The notes: generated by a model from the sequence alone, not told the origin. DNA of 64,000 bases from Ruegeria lacuscaerulensis (GCF_013033355.1 NZ_WQDY01000005.1:186001-250000); one strand, 5' to 3'; shown: positions 18,429 through 28,391, counted from the stretch's first letter. Translations and numbers: made by a program.

Positions 18429-19061
18429 ATGTCCAAAACCCAACGCACCCGCGAGATTTGCGCACTGGCCCCGATCGTGCCGGTTCTGGTCGTCGATGAC
18501 GCTGCTCAAGCACGGCCTCTGGCCGAGGCGCTTGTCGCAGGCGGCCTCCCCGCGCTTGAGGTCACGCTGCGCACCCCCTCGGCGCTCAGTGCGATCCGCG
18601 CCATGGCGCAGGTGCCGGGCGGTGTGGTCGGCGCAGGCACGCTGATCACCCCCGAAGACGTCCGCGCCGCGAAAGAGGCAGGTGCTCAATTCGGTGTCTC
18701 ACCGGGCGCAACCGATGCCTTGATCGCAGCGTGTGAGGCCGAGGGCTTGCCGTTACTCCCCGGTGCTGCCACTGCGTCCGAGGCGATGCGTCTGCTGGAA
18801 CAGGGCTACGACATGCTTAAATTCTTCCCGGCCGAAGCGTCCGGGGGCGCCCCGGCGCTTAAGGCTATTGGCGCGCCCCTTCCGCAAATCACATTCTGCC
18901 CGACAGGTGGCGTGTCTCCGTCAAATGCACGCGATTACCTGTCCTTGTCGAATGTTGCCTGCGCAGGCGGTAGCTGGGTCGCGCCCAAACAAATGGTCAT
19001 GGATGGCGACTGGACCGGCATCGAAAAACTTGCACGTGAGGCGTCGCAGCTGATGGATTGA
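18429..19061 (+). CDS. eda: 2-dehydro-3-deoxyphosphogluconate aldolase
   Basis: Cleaves KDPG to pyruvate and glyceraldehyde 3-phosphate, the last step of the Entner-Doudoroff route. The 210-aa class I aldolase shows the catalytic Glu in LEVTLRTP (about residue 42), the GAGTLI strand, and the Schiff-base Lys in MLKFFPAEASGG (about residue 131). Trimeric and cytoplasmic in the family. It ends the zwf-edd-eda operon; a 9-bp inverted repeat that includes its stop codon follows. Confidence 0.96.
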   Translation: MSKTQRTREICALAPIVPVLVVDDAAQARPLAEALVAGGLPALEVTLRTPSALSAIRAMAQVPGGVVGAGTLITPEDVRAAKEAGAQFGVSPGATDALIAACEAEGLPLLPGAATASEAMRLLEQGYDMLKFFPAEASGGAPALKAIGAPLPQITFCPTGGVSPSNARDYLSLSNVACAGGSWVAPKQMVMDGDWTGIEKLAREASQLMD

Positions 19062-19095
19062 CGCCGCGCCGGACGTCACTAAATTGGGCGTCAAT
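19057..19095 (+). terminator. Inverted repeat spanning the eda stop codon
   Basis: ATTGACGCC (19057-19065) pairs with GGCGTCAAT (19087-19095) across a 21-base loop. The TGA of eda is inside the left arm. The long loop and lack of a T run argue against a classic terminator. It could instead be an operator or an RNA stem between eda and the aminotransferase gene. Confidence 0.35.
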
Positions 19096-19112
19096 TCAGA
19101 CAGGTTGACCCC

Positions 19113-20303
19113 ATGACAAATCACATCTCTCTCGCGCAGGGGCGCGAGTATCTGGCCATTCCTGGCCCCTCAGTAATGCCCGACGCAGTGTTGCAAGCGA
19201 TGCATCGGCCTTCGCCCAATATCTACGAAGGCGAACTGATCGAGATGATGCCCGCCCTGACCGCCGACCTAAAACGTGTGGCCCGAACCGACCACCATGT
19301 GGCGATTTACATCGCCAACGGTCACGGCACGTGGGAGGCAGCCTTGTCCAACGTGATCGCCCCCGGCGAAACGGTGCTGGCCCCTGCGTCGGGTCGGTTC
19401 ACCTATGGCTGGGCAGAAATGGCCGAAGGGATCGGGGCCACGGCGCAGGTAATCAATTTCGGTACATCCTCGGGGTGGGACTTCGACCTGATTGCCGAGG
19501 CCCTCCGCGCCGACAAAGCGCAAGAGATCAAGGCCGTACTGGCGGTGCATGTGGATACGTCGAGCTCGATCCGCAATGATATTCCGGCTCTGCGGGCCCT
19601 TTTGGATGACCTGAACCACCCGGCGCTGCTGATGGCAGATTGCATCGCCTCGCTGGGCTGCGACCGGTTCGAGATGGACGCCTGGGGCGTCGATGTCATG
19701 GTCACCGCCTGCCAGAAAGGGCTGATGACCCCGGCTGGCATCGGTTTTGTCTATTTCAATGAAAAAGCCGCTGCCAAACGCGCCACAATGCCCCGCGTTT
19801 CACAATATTGGGACTGGATACCCCGCACACAGCCCGAACTGTTCTACCAGTATTTCAATGGCACCGCGCCGACGCATCACTTGTATGGGCTGAGGGCTGC
19901 GCTCGACCTGATCCACGCCGAAGGGATCGAACATGTCTGGACTCGCCACGAACGTCTCGCCACAGCTATTTGGGCGGCCTGCGAGACATGGGCCGATGGT
20001 GGAGCCCTCCACCTCAACGTCGCCGACCGTACCGACCGCAGCCATGCCGTCACGGCGCTGCGCCTGACCGACGGGCAGGGAACCCCGTTACGCCGCTTCA
20101 CCGAAACCCAACTTGGCCTCACCCTCGGAATCGGGTTGGGGATGGAGGATTGGGACGGCTGTTTCCGCCTTGGCCATATGGGTCACGTAAATGGCCAAAT
20201 GGTGATGGCAATGCTTGGCGGGATGGAAACGGCCATGGCAGCCCTCAACATACCTCGCGGCACAGGCGCGCTGGAGGCCGCTGCCGCGATCTTGGCCGCG
20301 TGA
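19113..20303 (+). CDS. Class V aminotransferase (alanine/serine-glyoxylate type)
   Basis: A 396-aa PLP-dependent fold type I enzyme. It has the N-terminal PGPSVMP motif, the ANGHGTWEAALSN segment, an Asp in LLMADCIASLGC, and the PLP Lys in CQKGLMTPAGIGFV (about residue 206), followed by the class V signature. This subgroup transfers amino groups between serine, alanine or aspartate and glyoxylate or pyruvate. It does not look like BhcA of the beta-hydroxyaspartate cycle, and the other bhc genes are absent. It may be a separate transcript from eda, 51 bases upstream. Confidence 0.88.
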   Translation: MTNHISLAQGREYLAIPGPSVMPDAVLQAMHRPSPNIYEGELIEMMPALTADLKRVARTDHHVAIYIANGHGTWEAALSNVIAPGETVLAPASGRFTYGWAEMAEGIGATAQVINFGTSSGWDFDLIAEALRADKAQEIKAVLAVHVDTSSSIRNDIPALRALLDDLNHPALLMADCIASLGCDRFEMDAWGVDVMVTACQKGLMTPAGIGFVYFNEKAAAKRATMPRVSQYWDWIPRTQPELFYQYFNGTAPTHHLYGLRAALDLIHAEGIEHVWTRHERLATAIWAACETWADGGALHLNVADRTDRSHAVTALRLTDGQGTPLRRFTETQLGLTLGIGLGMEDWDGCFRLGHMGHVNGQMVMAMLGGMETAMAALNIPRGTGALEAAAAILAA

Positions 20304-20318
20304 ACAGAGGGTCCGCTC

Positions 20319-20396
20319 TTCATCTGGCCAAAAATATCTTCGGGGGGAATCGCGCATCGGCGCGATGGGGGGGCGGACAGCCCCCTATGCGATCAG
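20319..20396. repeat. Dispersed two-hairpin intergenic element, copy B
   Basis: Same architecture as copy A at 7744-7814: TTCATCTGGCCAAAAATA start, G-run, first hairpin ATCGCGC-ATCG-GCGCGAT (20349-20366), a second stem of G-run plus GCCCCC, and a GCGATCAG end. The stem sequences differ from copy A while pairing is kept, which points to selection for structure. It lies between convergent genes, with the minus-strand stop (TCA at 20393-20395) inside its end. Confidence 0.75.
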
Positions 20397-21496
20397 CCGC
20401 CTCGCGCTACGGCCAATGCTTCTGGCAGCGCGGCTGCAAACAAATCCAGATCAGAAACCGCGCCACAGCTGACCCGAATGCAACGGTTCTGGGGCGCCAC
20501 AAAAGGCATCCGAACAAAAATACCCCGAGCGACCAGTGCCTCCAGCACAGCCTTGGCAAAAGCCCCATCCCGGCCACAATCGATTGCCACGAAATTCGTG
20601 GCCGAGGGCAAGGCTTCCAACCCATTTTCCCGCGCGATCTGTCCAATCCGATCGCGCGCGTCGGTGATCTTCGCCTGAACTTGCTCCAACCATTCGGCAT
20701 CCTGCAGTGCCGCCAGCGCACCGGCTTGCGCCGCGCGATTCATCCCGAAATGATTGCGAACCTTGTTGAACGCTGAAATTAAACCGGGCGCAGCAATCGC
20801 ATATCCCACCCGTGCACCAGCCATGCCATAGACTTTGGAAAACGTGCGCATTCGGATCACCCTTGGATCACCGGCATTAATCGGCGCAGCAGTACCTTCT
20901 GGCGCGCATTCTACGTAGGCTTCATCCAGCACCAGTAAACATCCTGTGGGCAGTTTCTCCATTGCAGAAACGATGTCTGCACCCATGTGCCAACTGCCCA
21001 TCGGGTTGTCTGGATTGGCCAAATAAACCAACTTGGCTTCAACCTTTGCCGCCTTTGTAAACAACGCGTCAAGGTCTTCATGGTCACCACGATAGGGTAC
21101 CTTGTGAAGGATCCCTCCGAACCCGGCCACGTGGTAGTTAAAAGTCGGGTAGGCCCCGTCCGAAGTCACCACTGCATCGCGGTGACCAACGAACAAGCGC
21201 ACAAGATATCCAAGAAGACCGTCAATTCCTTCCCCCACGACGATATTCTCAGGCGCGACGCCGTGATGGTCGGCCAAGGCGTTACGCAGATCATAGTTCT
21301 CGGGATCGCCATACATCCAGATGCCAGTGTCGGCCATCGCTTCGATTGCCCGTGGTGAGGGGCCGAAAACGCTTTCATTCGCACCCAATCGGGCCACAAA
21401 TGGTGCGCCCTGCTGCCGCTCCTGCGTTTCGGGGCCGACGAACGGCACTGTGGCAGGCAAAGACAGGGCAAGAGGAGTGTATCGAGGTTGGGTCAT
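20393..21496 (-). CDS. Pyridoxal-phosphate aminotransferase, HisC-like
   Basis: A 367-aa class I/II aminotransferase most like histidinol-phosphate aminotransferases. It has ARLGANESVFGPSP near residue 35, ANPDNPMGSW, LDEAYVE, and the PLP Lys in RTFSKVYGMAGARVGYA (about residue 219), and ends with IRVSCGAVSDLDLF. No his genes are nearby, so it may instead use phenylalanine, tyrosine or another amino acid; I leave the symbol empty. I start at the ATG reading MTQPRY; a GTG 8 codons earlier is possible and neither has a strong Shine-Dalgarno. Confidence 0.85.
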   Translation of the reverse strand: MTQPRYTPLALSLPATVPFVGPETQERQQGAPFVARLGANESVFGPSPRAIEAMADTGIWMYGDPENYDLRNALADHHGVAPENIVVGEGIDGLLGYLVRLFVGHRDAVVTSDGAYPTFNYHVAGFGGILHKVPYRGDHEDLDALFTKAAKVEAKLVYLANPDNPMGSWHMGADIVSAMEKLPTGCLLVLDEAYVECAPEGTAAPINAGDPRVIRMRTFSKVYGMAGARVGYAIAAPGLISAFNKVRNHFGMNRAAQAGALAALQDAEWLEQVQAKITDARDRIGQIARENGLEALPSATNFVAIDCGRDGAFAKAVLEALVARGIFVRMPFVAPQNRCIRVSCGAVSDLDLFAAALPEALAVARGG

Positions 21497-21589
21497 GTGG
21501 GCAGATAAACGCAAGGTCACCCTTCAGGCAAGCTTGTGTTCCAAGCTGTCGCCGCGCAGTCTGCTTGCAAGGCAGCGGGAGGAACATTC

Positions 21590-22666
21590 ATGCGCATCGT
21601 ATACGGCCTGATTCTGATCGGGCTTGCCTATCTGGTATTCTGGCCGGTTGATGTTGATCCCGTTGCATGGGAGCCCCCAAAAGCCCCGGAATTTTCCGGC
21701 GAATTCGTGGAAAATAACGCGCTGGACAAGCTGGAGCTGATCCGCCTGCCCGAAGATGCAGAGGGCCCTGAAGACCTTGCAATCACGGGAGATGGCGCGA
21801 TCTACACGACTGCGTTGTCCGGTGCGCTGTACCGCATTGATGGAAACACGCCTGAAAAAGTGGATGATCTTGGCGGTCGCCCGCTGGGGCTGAAGGCCGG
21901 ACCGGATGGGGTGCTTTACATTGCCGACAGTTTCCGTGGCCTGATGCGCTGGACCGGCCCCGGTACGCTGGAAACGCTGGTTTCCGAGATTGCGGGTGCG
22001 CCGGTGGTTTATGCCAATCAGCTGGATGTGGCGCAGGACGGCACGGTCTATTTCTCGAATTCTTCCGATCGGTTCGACCCCGAGACAATGGGCGGCACCA
22101 AGCCAACCTCGGTACTGACCATCTGGGAGCAGTCGGATACAGGCTATGTGGCCCGACGCAATCCTGACGGCAGCACCGAGAAAGTGGCTGAGGGGTTTGT
22201 CTATACCAACGGGGTCGCCCTCTCCCCGGACGAAGACTTTCTGCTGATCGCCGAAACCGGTCGCGCGCGCGTCCACAAGCTGTGGCTACAGGGTCCGAAA
22301 TCCGGCCAGCGCGAGGTTCTGTTGGATAACCTGCCGGGCTATCCGGACAATATCGAGGCGCAGGGCGACGGGACCTACTGGATGGCGTTCGCCAGTCCGC
22401 GCGTGCCAACCGAGGCGCTTATGCCCTATCCATTTCTGCGCAAGGTGATCTGGCGACTTGGGCCAATGGTAAGGCCGGCACCGATTCACAGGGGAATGCT
22501 GATTCAGTTCGACGGTGAAGGAAACATTCTTCAGAACCTACAAGATCCGGGGGGGCGGCTGGGTATCACGACCGGTGGCCGGGTTGTGGGGGAGGATTTT
22601 TATGTCATGACGCTGGATTCGCCGTGGTTCGGTCGGATGTCTGCATCAGACCTGCCCCCACGTTGA
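21590..22666 (+). CDS. Membrane-anchored SMP-30/strictosidine synthase-like beta-propeller
   Basis: A 358-aa protein with an N-terminal hydrophobic segment (MRIVYGLILIGLAYLVFW) acting as anchor or uncleaved signal. A six-bladed propeller follows: GPEDLAITGDGAIYTTA, GRPLGLKAGPDGVLYIADSF, YANQLDVAQDGTVYFSNS and TNGVALSPDEDFLLIAETG. This is the strictosidine synthase-like branch of the SMP-30/gluconolactonase superfamily, acting outside the cytoplasm. A GGGAGGAA site precedes the ATG. Substrate unknown; a lactonase or esterase activity is possible. Confidence 0.82.
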   Translation: MRIVYGLILIGLAYLVFWPVDVDPVAWEPPKAPEFSGEFVENNALDKLELIRLPEDAEGPEDLAITGDGAIYTTALSGALYRIDGNTPEKVDDLGGRPLGLKAGPDGVLYIADSFRGLMRWTGPGTLETLVSEIAGAPVVYANQLDVAQDGTVYFSNSSDRFDPETMGGTKPTSVLTIWEQSDTGYVARRNPDGSTEKVAEGFVYTNGVALSPDEDFLLIAETGRARVHKLWLQGPKSGQREVLLDNLPGYPDNIEAQGDGTYWMAFASPRVPTEALMPYPFLRKVIWRLGPMVRPAPIHRGMLIQFDGEGNILQNLQDPGGRLGITTGGRVVGEDFYVMTLDSPWFGRMSASDLPPR

Positions 22667-22724
22667 TCTGGAACTTGACGATCCTTCGGGGCATTGTTGT
22701 GCAAACCTGAATTGAGAGGCCCGC

Positions 22725-23507
22725 ATGTCACGCGTATCCGTCGAATACAAAGATCATATCGCCCACGTTACGCTGACACGCGGCGACAAGATGAACGCGT
22801 TGGATGATGCGATGATCAAAGCCATCCTGAACGCGGGTCAGGAAGTGGCCGCCTCGGACGCGAGGGCGGTAGTCCTGTCGGGTGAAGGCAAAAGCTTTTG
22901 CGCCGGGTTGGACATGGCAAGTTTTGCCAAGATGGCGCATATGGATCCGTCGGAATGGTTGATGACACGCAGCCATGAAGACGCGAATGAGATGCAGGAA
23001 CTCGCTTTGATCTGGCGGCGCTTACCTATGCCGGTGATCTGTGCGGTCCAGGGCGTGGCCTATGGTGGTGGTTTGCAGATCGCGCTAGGCGCAGATATCC
23101 GGATTGCCCATCCCGACACCAAACTGGCGGTGATGGAGATGAAATGGGGCATTATTCCCGACATGGGGGGGATGGTGTTGCTGCCCAAACTGGTGCGTAC
23201 GGATGTGCTGCGCCTGCTGACCTATACTGCGCGACCCATCAGCGCGGCGCAGGCGGAGGAATGGGGACTGGTAACCAAGCTTTCAGATGACCCGCTGACC
23301 GAAGCGATTGCGCTGGCTGAAAACATCGCCGGGCAAAGCCCCTCAGCCGTGCGCGCCGCAAAGCGCCTGATCGACTTGGCCGAAACTCAACCACGTGCCG
23401 AGGTGCTTTTGGCCGAATCCTCAGAACAGGTGGAGTTGATCGGCAAGCCCGAGCAGATGGAGGTCATCGCAGCCCGGATGCAAGGCCGCAAGCCGGTCTT
23501 CAAGTGA
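22725..23507 (+). CDS. Crotonase/enoyl-CoA hydratase family protein
   Basis: A 260-aa crotonase-fold protein. Oxyanion-hole segments are visible in LSGEGKSFCAGLDMASF (about residues 45-61) and QGVAYGGGLQIALGADIRIA (about 107-126). In the second segment the usual catalytic Glu of hydratases is not obvious, so a hydratase label is tentative; isomerase, hydrolase or related chemistry is equally possible. It is cytoplasmic and acts on an acyl-CoA. Its stop directly abuts the convergent DUF1992 gene, with no gap. Confidence 0.85.
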   Translation: MSRVSVEYKDHIAHVTLTRGDKMNALDDAMIKAILNAGQEVAASDARAVVLSGEGKSFCAGLDMASFAKMAHMDPSEWLMTRSHEDANEMQELALIWRRLPMPVICAVQGVAYGGGLQIALGADIRIAHPDTKLAVMEMKWGIIPDMGGMVLLPKLVRTDVLRLLTYTARPISAAQAEEWGLVTKLSDDPLTEAIALAENIAGQSPSAVRAAKRLIDLAETQPRAEVLLAESSEQVELIGKPEQMEVIAARMQGRKPVFK

Positions 23508-23840
23508 TCACCGCATGAAGGTGCGTCGCGCATCGCGGGCCATGTTATAGCGCATTTCCAGATCTGCGATGCGCGCCATCGCCCGCTTGCGGGCCTTCGG
23601 ATCGGTCAGCTTGGCATAGTCCTTGCGGGCGGTATCGAGGTCTTTCTTGATCGCAAATTCCTGGGGCAGAACACCCGCCTGTGCCATAATCCTGCGACCA
23701 GCTGCGATGGCTGGATCGCACTGCGCATCGGACGAACGATCAGGCAGAGGTTTGCCTTCCCCCTCAAGGCCCTGCAATTGCCCTTCGGCTTGCGCCTTCC
23801 TGATCTGGCGTTCAATGAGTTTTCCAAACGATCCAAACAT
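23508..23840 (-). CDS. DUF1992 (DnaJC28-conserved domain) protein
   Basis: A 110-aa protein beginning MFGSFGKLIERQIRKAQAEG, with the conserved EGEGKPLPDRS turn and a basic helical C-terminus (YAKLTDPKARKRAMARIADLEMRYNMARD). This is the small domain also found in DnaJ homologue subfamily C member 28; its bacterial role is unknown. I use the ATG at 23840; the frame is open 29 codons further but that stretch overlaps the BenE C-terminus region and is not conserved. It probably follows benE on one transcript. Confidence 0.85.
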   Translation of the reverse strand: MFGSFGKLIERQIRKAQAEGQLQGLEGEGKPLPDRSSDAQCDPAIAAGRRIMAQAGVLPQEFAIKKDLDTARKDYAKLTDPKARKRAMARIADLEMRYNMARDARRTFMR

Positions 23841-23872
23841 GGGCTGATAATAGGTCAGAGTAAGGCAAAGCG

Positions 23873-25057
23873 CTAGCGGATGCGGTTCGACACCAGATAG
23901 GCGAGCCCCCCGGCCAGCAAGCCCCAAACCGCTGCCCCCAGACCAAAGACCGAGATACCCGAGGCCGTGATCGCAAATGTCAGAATAGCGGCCTCGCGCT
24001 CGGTCGGAACCTCCAGTGCGGCGGCGGTGGCGTTGGCCAGCACTCCGATCAGCGCAATGCCGGTCAGGGTGCCCATCAGCAGCGGATCAGCGTGTAAGGC
24101 AAAGCCGGTTATGGCCACAGCGAACACGCCGAAGATGCAATAGAACACGCCCGCCATCACTGCCGACCAATAGCGTTGGGTAGGATCGGGGTGACTATCC
24201 TCGTTCGAACACATTGCAGCGGTGATCGCAGCCAGACAAGTGGCCGGAGCGCCAAACGGTGCAGACAGGATGCTGGACGCGCCAACGGACGAAAAAAACC
24301 GACCCGATGCGGGGTCATAGCCAAAGCTGCGCATCACCGCGATGCCGGGGATGTTCTGGGTGGCCATAGTGACGATGAAAAGCGGGATGCCGATTCCGAT
24401 GACCGAGGCCAGCGAGACTGTGGGCATCGTCCACACCGGGGCCGACACCCATTGCGCTGGCGCTACCGATGCCTCACCCGCGTTCAGGATGACCATGATC
24501 GCTGCGGCCACCACAGCTGCCGGCACGGCAAACAGGCGGTTGATCCGACCGGCGATGAACCATGTCAGGATCACGGGCAGCGCCTGCCAGGGCAACTCGA
24601 CAGCGGCTTTGAATGGGACGATACACAACGGCAGCAACACGCCGCCCAGCATCGCCTGCGCCAGTGTTGTGGGGATCGCGGCGGCGAACCGGCCCAAGGG
24701 TCTCCAAAGCCCTGCTAGTACCGTCAACGCGCCTGCACACAGGAAGGCCCCCGTGGCCTCGGCAAATCCGGCGGCGGGCATGGCGGATACGGCCAGCAGC
24801 GCAGCGCCCGGCGTGGACCAGGCTACGCTGATCGGCTGCCGGTACCACAGGCTTAACCCGATTGCCGTCAGCCCCATCGCAATCGCCGCCATCATCAAAC
24901 CGGACGCGGATTGCGCCGCCGATGCCCCCATCGCGGCCAGCCCTTGCAGCACGATTGGGAAGGAACTGAAAAAGCCGACAATCGCGACGACCAACCCGGT
25001 CGAGACGGTCTGGAGCGGAGGGGCTGCGCGTGTCATCTGGGCCTCGGGCGTTGTCAT
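23873..25057 (-). CDS. benE: BenE family benzoate/H+ symporter-like transporter
   Basis: A 394-aa membrane protein with about 12 hydrophobic segments. It carries family segments near WSTPGAALLAVSA (about residues 80-92), FIVTMATQNIPGIAV (about 240) and GAPATCLAAITAAMCSNEDSHPDP (about 285-308), the hallmark of BenE. BenE members import benzoate with protons in the few studied cases. No benzoate catabolic genes are in the window, so the substrate is open. It is separated from valS upstream by a strong terminator. Confidence 0.88.
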   Translation of the reverse strand: MTTPEAQMTRAAPPLQTVSTGLVVAIVGFFSSFPIVLQGLAAMGASAAQSASGLMMAAIAMGLTAIGLSLWYRQPISVAWSTPGAALLAVSAMPAAGFAEATGAFLCAGALTVLAGLWRPLGRFAAAIPTTLAQAMLGGVLLPLCIVPFKAAVELPWQALPVILTWFIAGRINRLFAVPAAVVAAAIMVILNAGEASVAPAQWVSAPVWTMPTVSLASVIGIGIPLFIVTMATQNIPGIAVMRSFGYDPASGRFFSSVGASSILSAPFGAPATCLAAITAAMCSNEDSHPDPTQRYWSAVMAGVFYCIFGVFAVAITGFALHADPLLMGTLTGIALIGVLANATAAALEVPTEREAAILTFAITASGISVFGLGAAVWGLLAGGLAYLVSNRIR

Positions 25058-25107
25058 GTGCCAGAGCTAACAAGCCTTTGAACCACGCGGCAAGCCCTTT
25101 GATGGCA

Positions 25108-25135
25108 AAAGAAAACCCCGCCAAAGGGGCGGGGT
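25108..25135 (-). terminator. Rho-independent terminator of valS
   Basis: On the minus strand an 8-bp GC stem (ACCCCGCC / GGCGGGGT, arms 25115-25122 and 25128-25135) with a 5-base loop is followed by TTTTCTTTT. It starts 26 bases after the valS stop. Confidence 0.85.
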
Positions 25136-25160
25136 CTGCTTTAGTGTATATGCCTGAAGA

Positions 25161-28100
25161 TCAGGCGATCTCGGCCAGACGGGCCAGCGCCTCGTTCAGC
25201 TTGGCCTCTTCTTCCTCGCGGGCGGCTAGGTTGGCTTTGGCTTCCTCAACCACCTCTTCCGGGGCCGAGGCCACGAATTTGGGGTTGTTCAAACGTCCGC
25301 GCAGACCGCCCAACTCCTTGGCCAGTTTACCCTTGGCTTTCTCCAGCCGTTCCTTTTCGGCACCAATGTCGATGATATCGGCCAACGGTAGGCCGAAAGA
25401 GGCCCCGGGAGCGGCGATCGAGATGGTGCCTTTGGGCAGTTCATCGGCCTTGGTCAGGCTGTCGATCCGGGCCAGACGCTTGATCAACGCCTCGTTGCGG
25501 TCCCATGCGGCTTGGCCATGGGCGTCGATTTCCGTCACCAGCATCGGCACGTAAAGCCCTGCCGGAACCCGCATCTGGGCACGGGCCGAGCGGGTGTTTT
25601 CGATGACCGAGATCACCCAGTTCATCTCACGATCCGCATCGGCATCGACCAGTTCGGTGCCATAGGTCGGCCAGTCGGCGTGGACGACCATTTTCGCGCG
25701 GTCGGCGGTCAGCCCCCAGAGTTCCTCGGTGATGAACGGCATGATCGGGTGCAGCAGGACCATGCACTGATCCAAAACCCAGCGCATGGTGGCGCGGGTT
25801 TCGGCCTGCGCCTCGGCGTCGTCGCCTTGCAGCAGGGGTTTCGACAGCTCCACGTACCAGTCGCAGACCTTGCCCCAGACAAAGGCATAAAGCCCGTTCG
25901 CGGCGTCGTTGAAGCGGTAGCTTTCCAGTGCCGCGTCAACCTCGGCCCGCACGCGGGCGGTTTCGCCGATGATCCAGCGGTTCACGGCGGCTTTGGGTTT
26001 CAGGTCGGCCACGTCCAGTTGCGGGACGTTGTCGGTGAAGACCTCGTTCATCTCGGCAAAGCGGACGGCGTTCCACAGCTTGGTGCCGAAGTTGCGATAG
26101 CCGGTGATGCGGTCGCGGGACAGTTTCAGGACGCCGCCGATGGCCGCCATCGAGGCGTTGGTGAAGCGCAGCGCGTCGGCACCGAATTCGTCCACGATCT
26201 CTAGCGGGTCGATGACGTTGCCGGTGGTCTTGGACATCTTCTTGCCCTTCTCGTCGCGGACGAGCGAGTGCAGGTAGACGGTGTGAAACGGGATTTCGTT
26301 CACCACGGCCAGTTGCATCATCATCATCCGGGCGACCCAGAAAAACAGGATATCCGCGCCTGTGATCAGAACGTCGGTGGGGAAGTAGCGCTCCAATTCC
26401 TCGGTCTGCTCGGGCCAGCCCAGCGTGCCGATGGGCCAGAGGCCGGAGGAGAACCACGTGTCGAGGACATCGGGGTCGCGCCACACCGGATAGACCAGCT
26501 TGGTTGGGTCTTGTTCGACCGCGTATTGGGCAAGACTTTCGGCGAACTGATGGATCGCTTCATGCTTGTCTACGACTTCGATGACCGTCGCGTGGCTCAA
26601 AGGGCTAGGAATGTTAGCGTTGTCGTCGAGGAATTTTTCAGTGACGGCCTCAAGGCTTGCGGCACATTCCATGACATTGCCACGATGCAGCATGCCGCCT
26701 TCGTTCAGCAAACGGCCCAATTCGACCAGATCAAGGTTGCCGTCGTTTTCGTCATCCTTGAAGTTCTCGGCCGACAGATCGAGCCCATACCAAACCGGAA
26801 TCTGATGGCCCCACCACAGCTGACGCGAGATGCACCAGGGCTCGATGTTTTCGAGCCAGTGGTAATAGATCTTTTCGCCCGACTCCGGGATGATCTTGAC
26901 CGTGCCGTCCTTGACCGCATCCAGCGCAGGGCCGACTACCTTTTCGGCGTCGACGAACCACTGGTCAGTGAACATCGGCTCGATAACGACTTTCGAGCGG
27001 TCGCCGAAGGGCTGCATGATCGGTTTGCTCTCGACCAGAGGGACCAGCGCCGCCGGGTCGTCATCCTCGCCCAGCTTGGTGCCCAGACGCGGATCATCGG
27101 CGCGGGTCATCACGGCCAGACCGTCGGCGGTGATTTCTTCGACGACTTTCGCACGCGCTTCGAACCGATCGAGGCCGCGCAGGTGATCGGGGATCAGGTT
27201 GATCGCGTCGATCTCGTTCTCGGTGAATTCGCGACCACGCGCGTATTCCTGTGCCTTGTCGGCCTCATCGGCATAAGTCGCGCCATCGGCCCGCATCGCG
27301 CCTTTGGTGTCCATCAGGCGGTACATCGGAATGCCGCCGCGCTTGGCGACCATGTTGTCGTTGAAGTCATGCGCGCCGGTGATCTTTACCGCGCCCGAGC
27401 CGAAATCAGGATCGGGATACTCATCGGTGATGATCGGAATCTGGCGGCGATGTTCTTTCGGGCCAACCGGGATTTCGCAGAGTTTCCCGATGATTGGGGC
27501 GTAACGCTCATCCGACGGATGAACCGCAACCGCGCCGTCTCCCAGCATGGTTTCGGGGCGGGTCGTGGCGATCGAGATATAGTCGCGCTCTTCCTCAAGG
27601 ACGACGTTCCCGTCCTCGTCCTTTTCGACATAGGTATAGGTCTCGCCCCCGGCCAGCGGGTATTTGAAGTGCCACATGTGGCCCGGTGTCTCGATGTTCT
27701 CGACTTCCAAATCCGAGATCGCAGTCTCGAAATGCGGGTCCCAGTTGACCAACCGCTTGCCGCGATAGATCAGGCCCTTTTCGTACATATCGACGAAAAC
27801 CTTGATGACCGCGTCGTGAAAATTCGCAGAATTTTCGTGGCCTGTGCGCGGATCACGCGGTGCGCCCGCCATGGTGAAGGCGTTGCGCGACCAGTCGCAG
27901 GAGGAGCCCAGACGCTTCAGCTGTTCGATGATCGTGCCGCCGTATTCGCCCTTCCATTCCCAGACCTTGTCGAGAAACGCCTCGCGCCCCAGCTCACGAC
28001 GTCCCGGCTGCTGGGTGGCGGCCAGCATCTTTTCCACCTGCATCTGCGTGGCGATGCCGGCGTGGTCCTGACCAGGCTGCCACAGCGTGTCGAACCCGCG

Positions 28101-28313
28101 CATCCGGTGCCAGCGGGTCAGGATGTCTTGCAGGGTGTTGTTGAACGCGTGGCCCACGTGCAAAGCGCCCGTCACGTTGGGCGGCGGGATCATGATGGTA
28201 AAGCTTTCGTCGCGCGAGCGGTTCGCGCCTGCCTTGAAGGCTCCGGCCTGTTCCCAGGCCTCGTAGATGCGGGCCTCGGCCTCGGCCGCGTTGAATGTCT
28301 TTTCCATCGCCAT
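25161..28313 (-). CDS. valS: Valyl-tRNA synthetase
   Basis: Charges tRNA-Val. A 1050-aa class Ia synthetase with [15 protein letters not shown] (the HIGH signature as HVGH, about residues 43-57), a long CP1 editing insertion, [13 protein letters not shown] (KMSKS signature, about 700), an anticodon-binding domain, and a C-terminal charged coiled coil ([21 protein letters not shown] onward) that binds tRNA. It is about 100 residues longer than the E. coli enzyme, as is common in alphaproteobacteria. AGGA lies upstream of the first ATG. A very long open frame on the opposite strand (26268-28358) is a codon-bias shadow. Confidence 0.98.
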   Translation of the reverse strand: MAMEKTFNAAEAEARIYEAWEQAGAFKAGANRSRDESFTIMIPPPNVTGALHVGHAFNNTLQDILTRWHRMRGFDTLWQPGQDHAGIATQMQVEKMLAATQQPGRRELGREAFLDKVWEWKGEYGGTIIEQLKRLGSSCDWSRNAFTMAGAPRDPRTGHENSANFHDAVIKVFVDMYEKGLIYRGKRLVNWDPHFETAISDLEVENIETPGHMWHFKYPLAGGETYTYVEKDEDGNVVLEEERDYISIATTRPETMLGDGAVAVHPSDERYAPIIGKLCEIPVGPKEHRRQIPIITDEYPDPDFGSGAVKITGAHDFNDNMVAKRGGIPMYRLMDTKGAMRADGATYADEADKAQEYARGREFTENEIDAINLIPDHLRGLDRFEARAKVVEEITADGLAVMTRADDPRLGTKLGEDDDPAALVPLVESKPIMQPFGDRSKVVIEPMFTDQWFVDAEKVVGPALDAVKDGTVKIIPESGEKIYYHWLENIEPWCISRQLWWGHQIPVWYGLDLSAENFKDDENDGNLDLVELGRLLNEGGMLHRGNVMECAASLEAVTEKFLDDNANIPSPLSHATVIEVVDKHEAIHQFAESLAQYAVEQDPTKLVYPVWRDPDVLDTWFSSGLWPIGTLGWPEQTEELERYFPTDVLITGADILFFWVARMMMMQLAVVNEIPFHTVYLHSLVRDEKGKKMSKTTGNVIDPLEIVDEFGADALRFTNASMAAIGGVLKLSRDRITGYRNFGTKLWNAVRFAEMNEVFTDNVPQLDVADLKPKAAVNRWIIGETARVRAEVDAALESYRFNDAANGLYAFVWGKVCDWYVELSKPLLQGDDAEAQAETRATMRWVLDQCMVLLHPIMPFITEELWGLTADRAKMVVHADWPTYGTELVDADADREMNWVISVIENTRSARAQMRVPAGLYVPMLVTEIDAHGQAAWDRNEALIKRLARIDSLTKADELPKGTISIAAPGASFGLPLADIIDIGAEKERLEKAKGKLAKELGGLRGRLNNPKFVASAPEEVVEEAKANLAAREEEEAKLNEALARLAEIA

Positions 28314-28391
28314 GGGGTGCGTCCTGCGTCATCAATCTCGGGTCAGCGATTGCAATAGCGAATGGAGGCGGGAAGGGGAAGGGTGCGTGTG

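Noticed and set aside
19113..20303. Identification of the class V aminotransferase as BhcA of the beta-hydroxyaspartate cycle
   Set aside because: The N-terminal sequence differs from what I recall of BhcA, and bhcB, bhcC, bhcD and bhcR are absent.
19808..20776. 322-codon plus-strand frame spanning the class V aminotransferase, repeat and HisC-like gene
   Set aside because: It runs through three annotated elements in the wrong frame with an Arg/Pro-rich, random-like composition.
21590..22666. Use of the beta-propeller gene as the missing 6-phosphogluconolactonase
   Set aside because: The protein is membrane-anchored and of the strictosidine synthase-like branch, so it should face the wrong compartment for the cytoplasmic lactone.
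26268..28358. Very long plus-strand open frame (696 codons) inside valS
   Set aside because: It lies wholly antisense to valS, has no recognisable domain or Shine-Dalgarno, and reflects codon bias in a high-GC gene.
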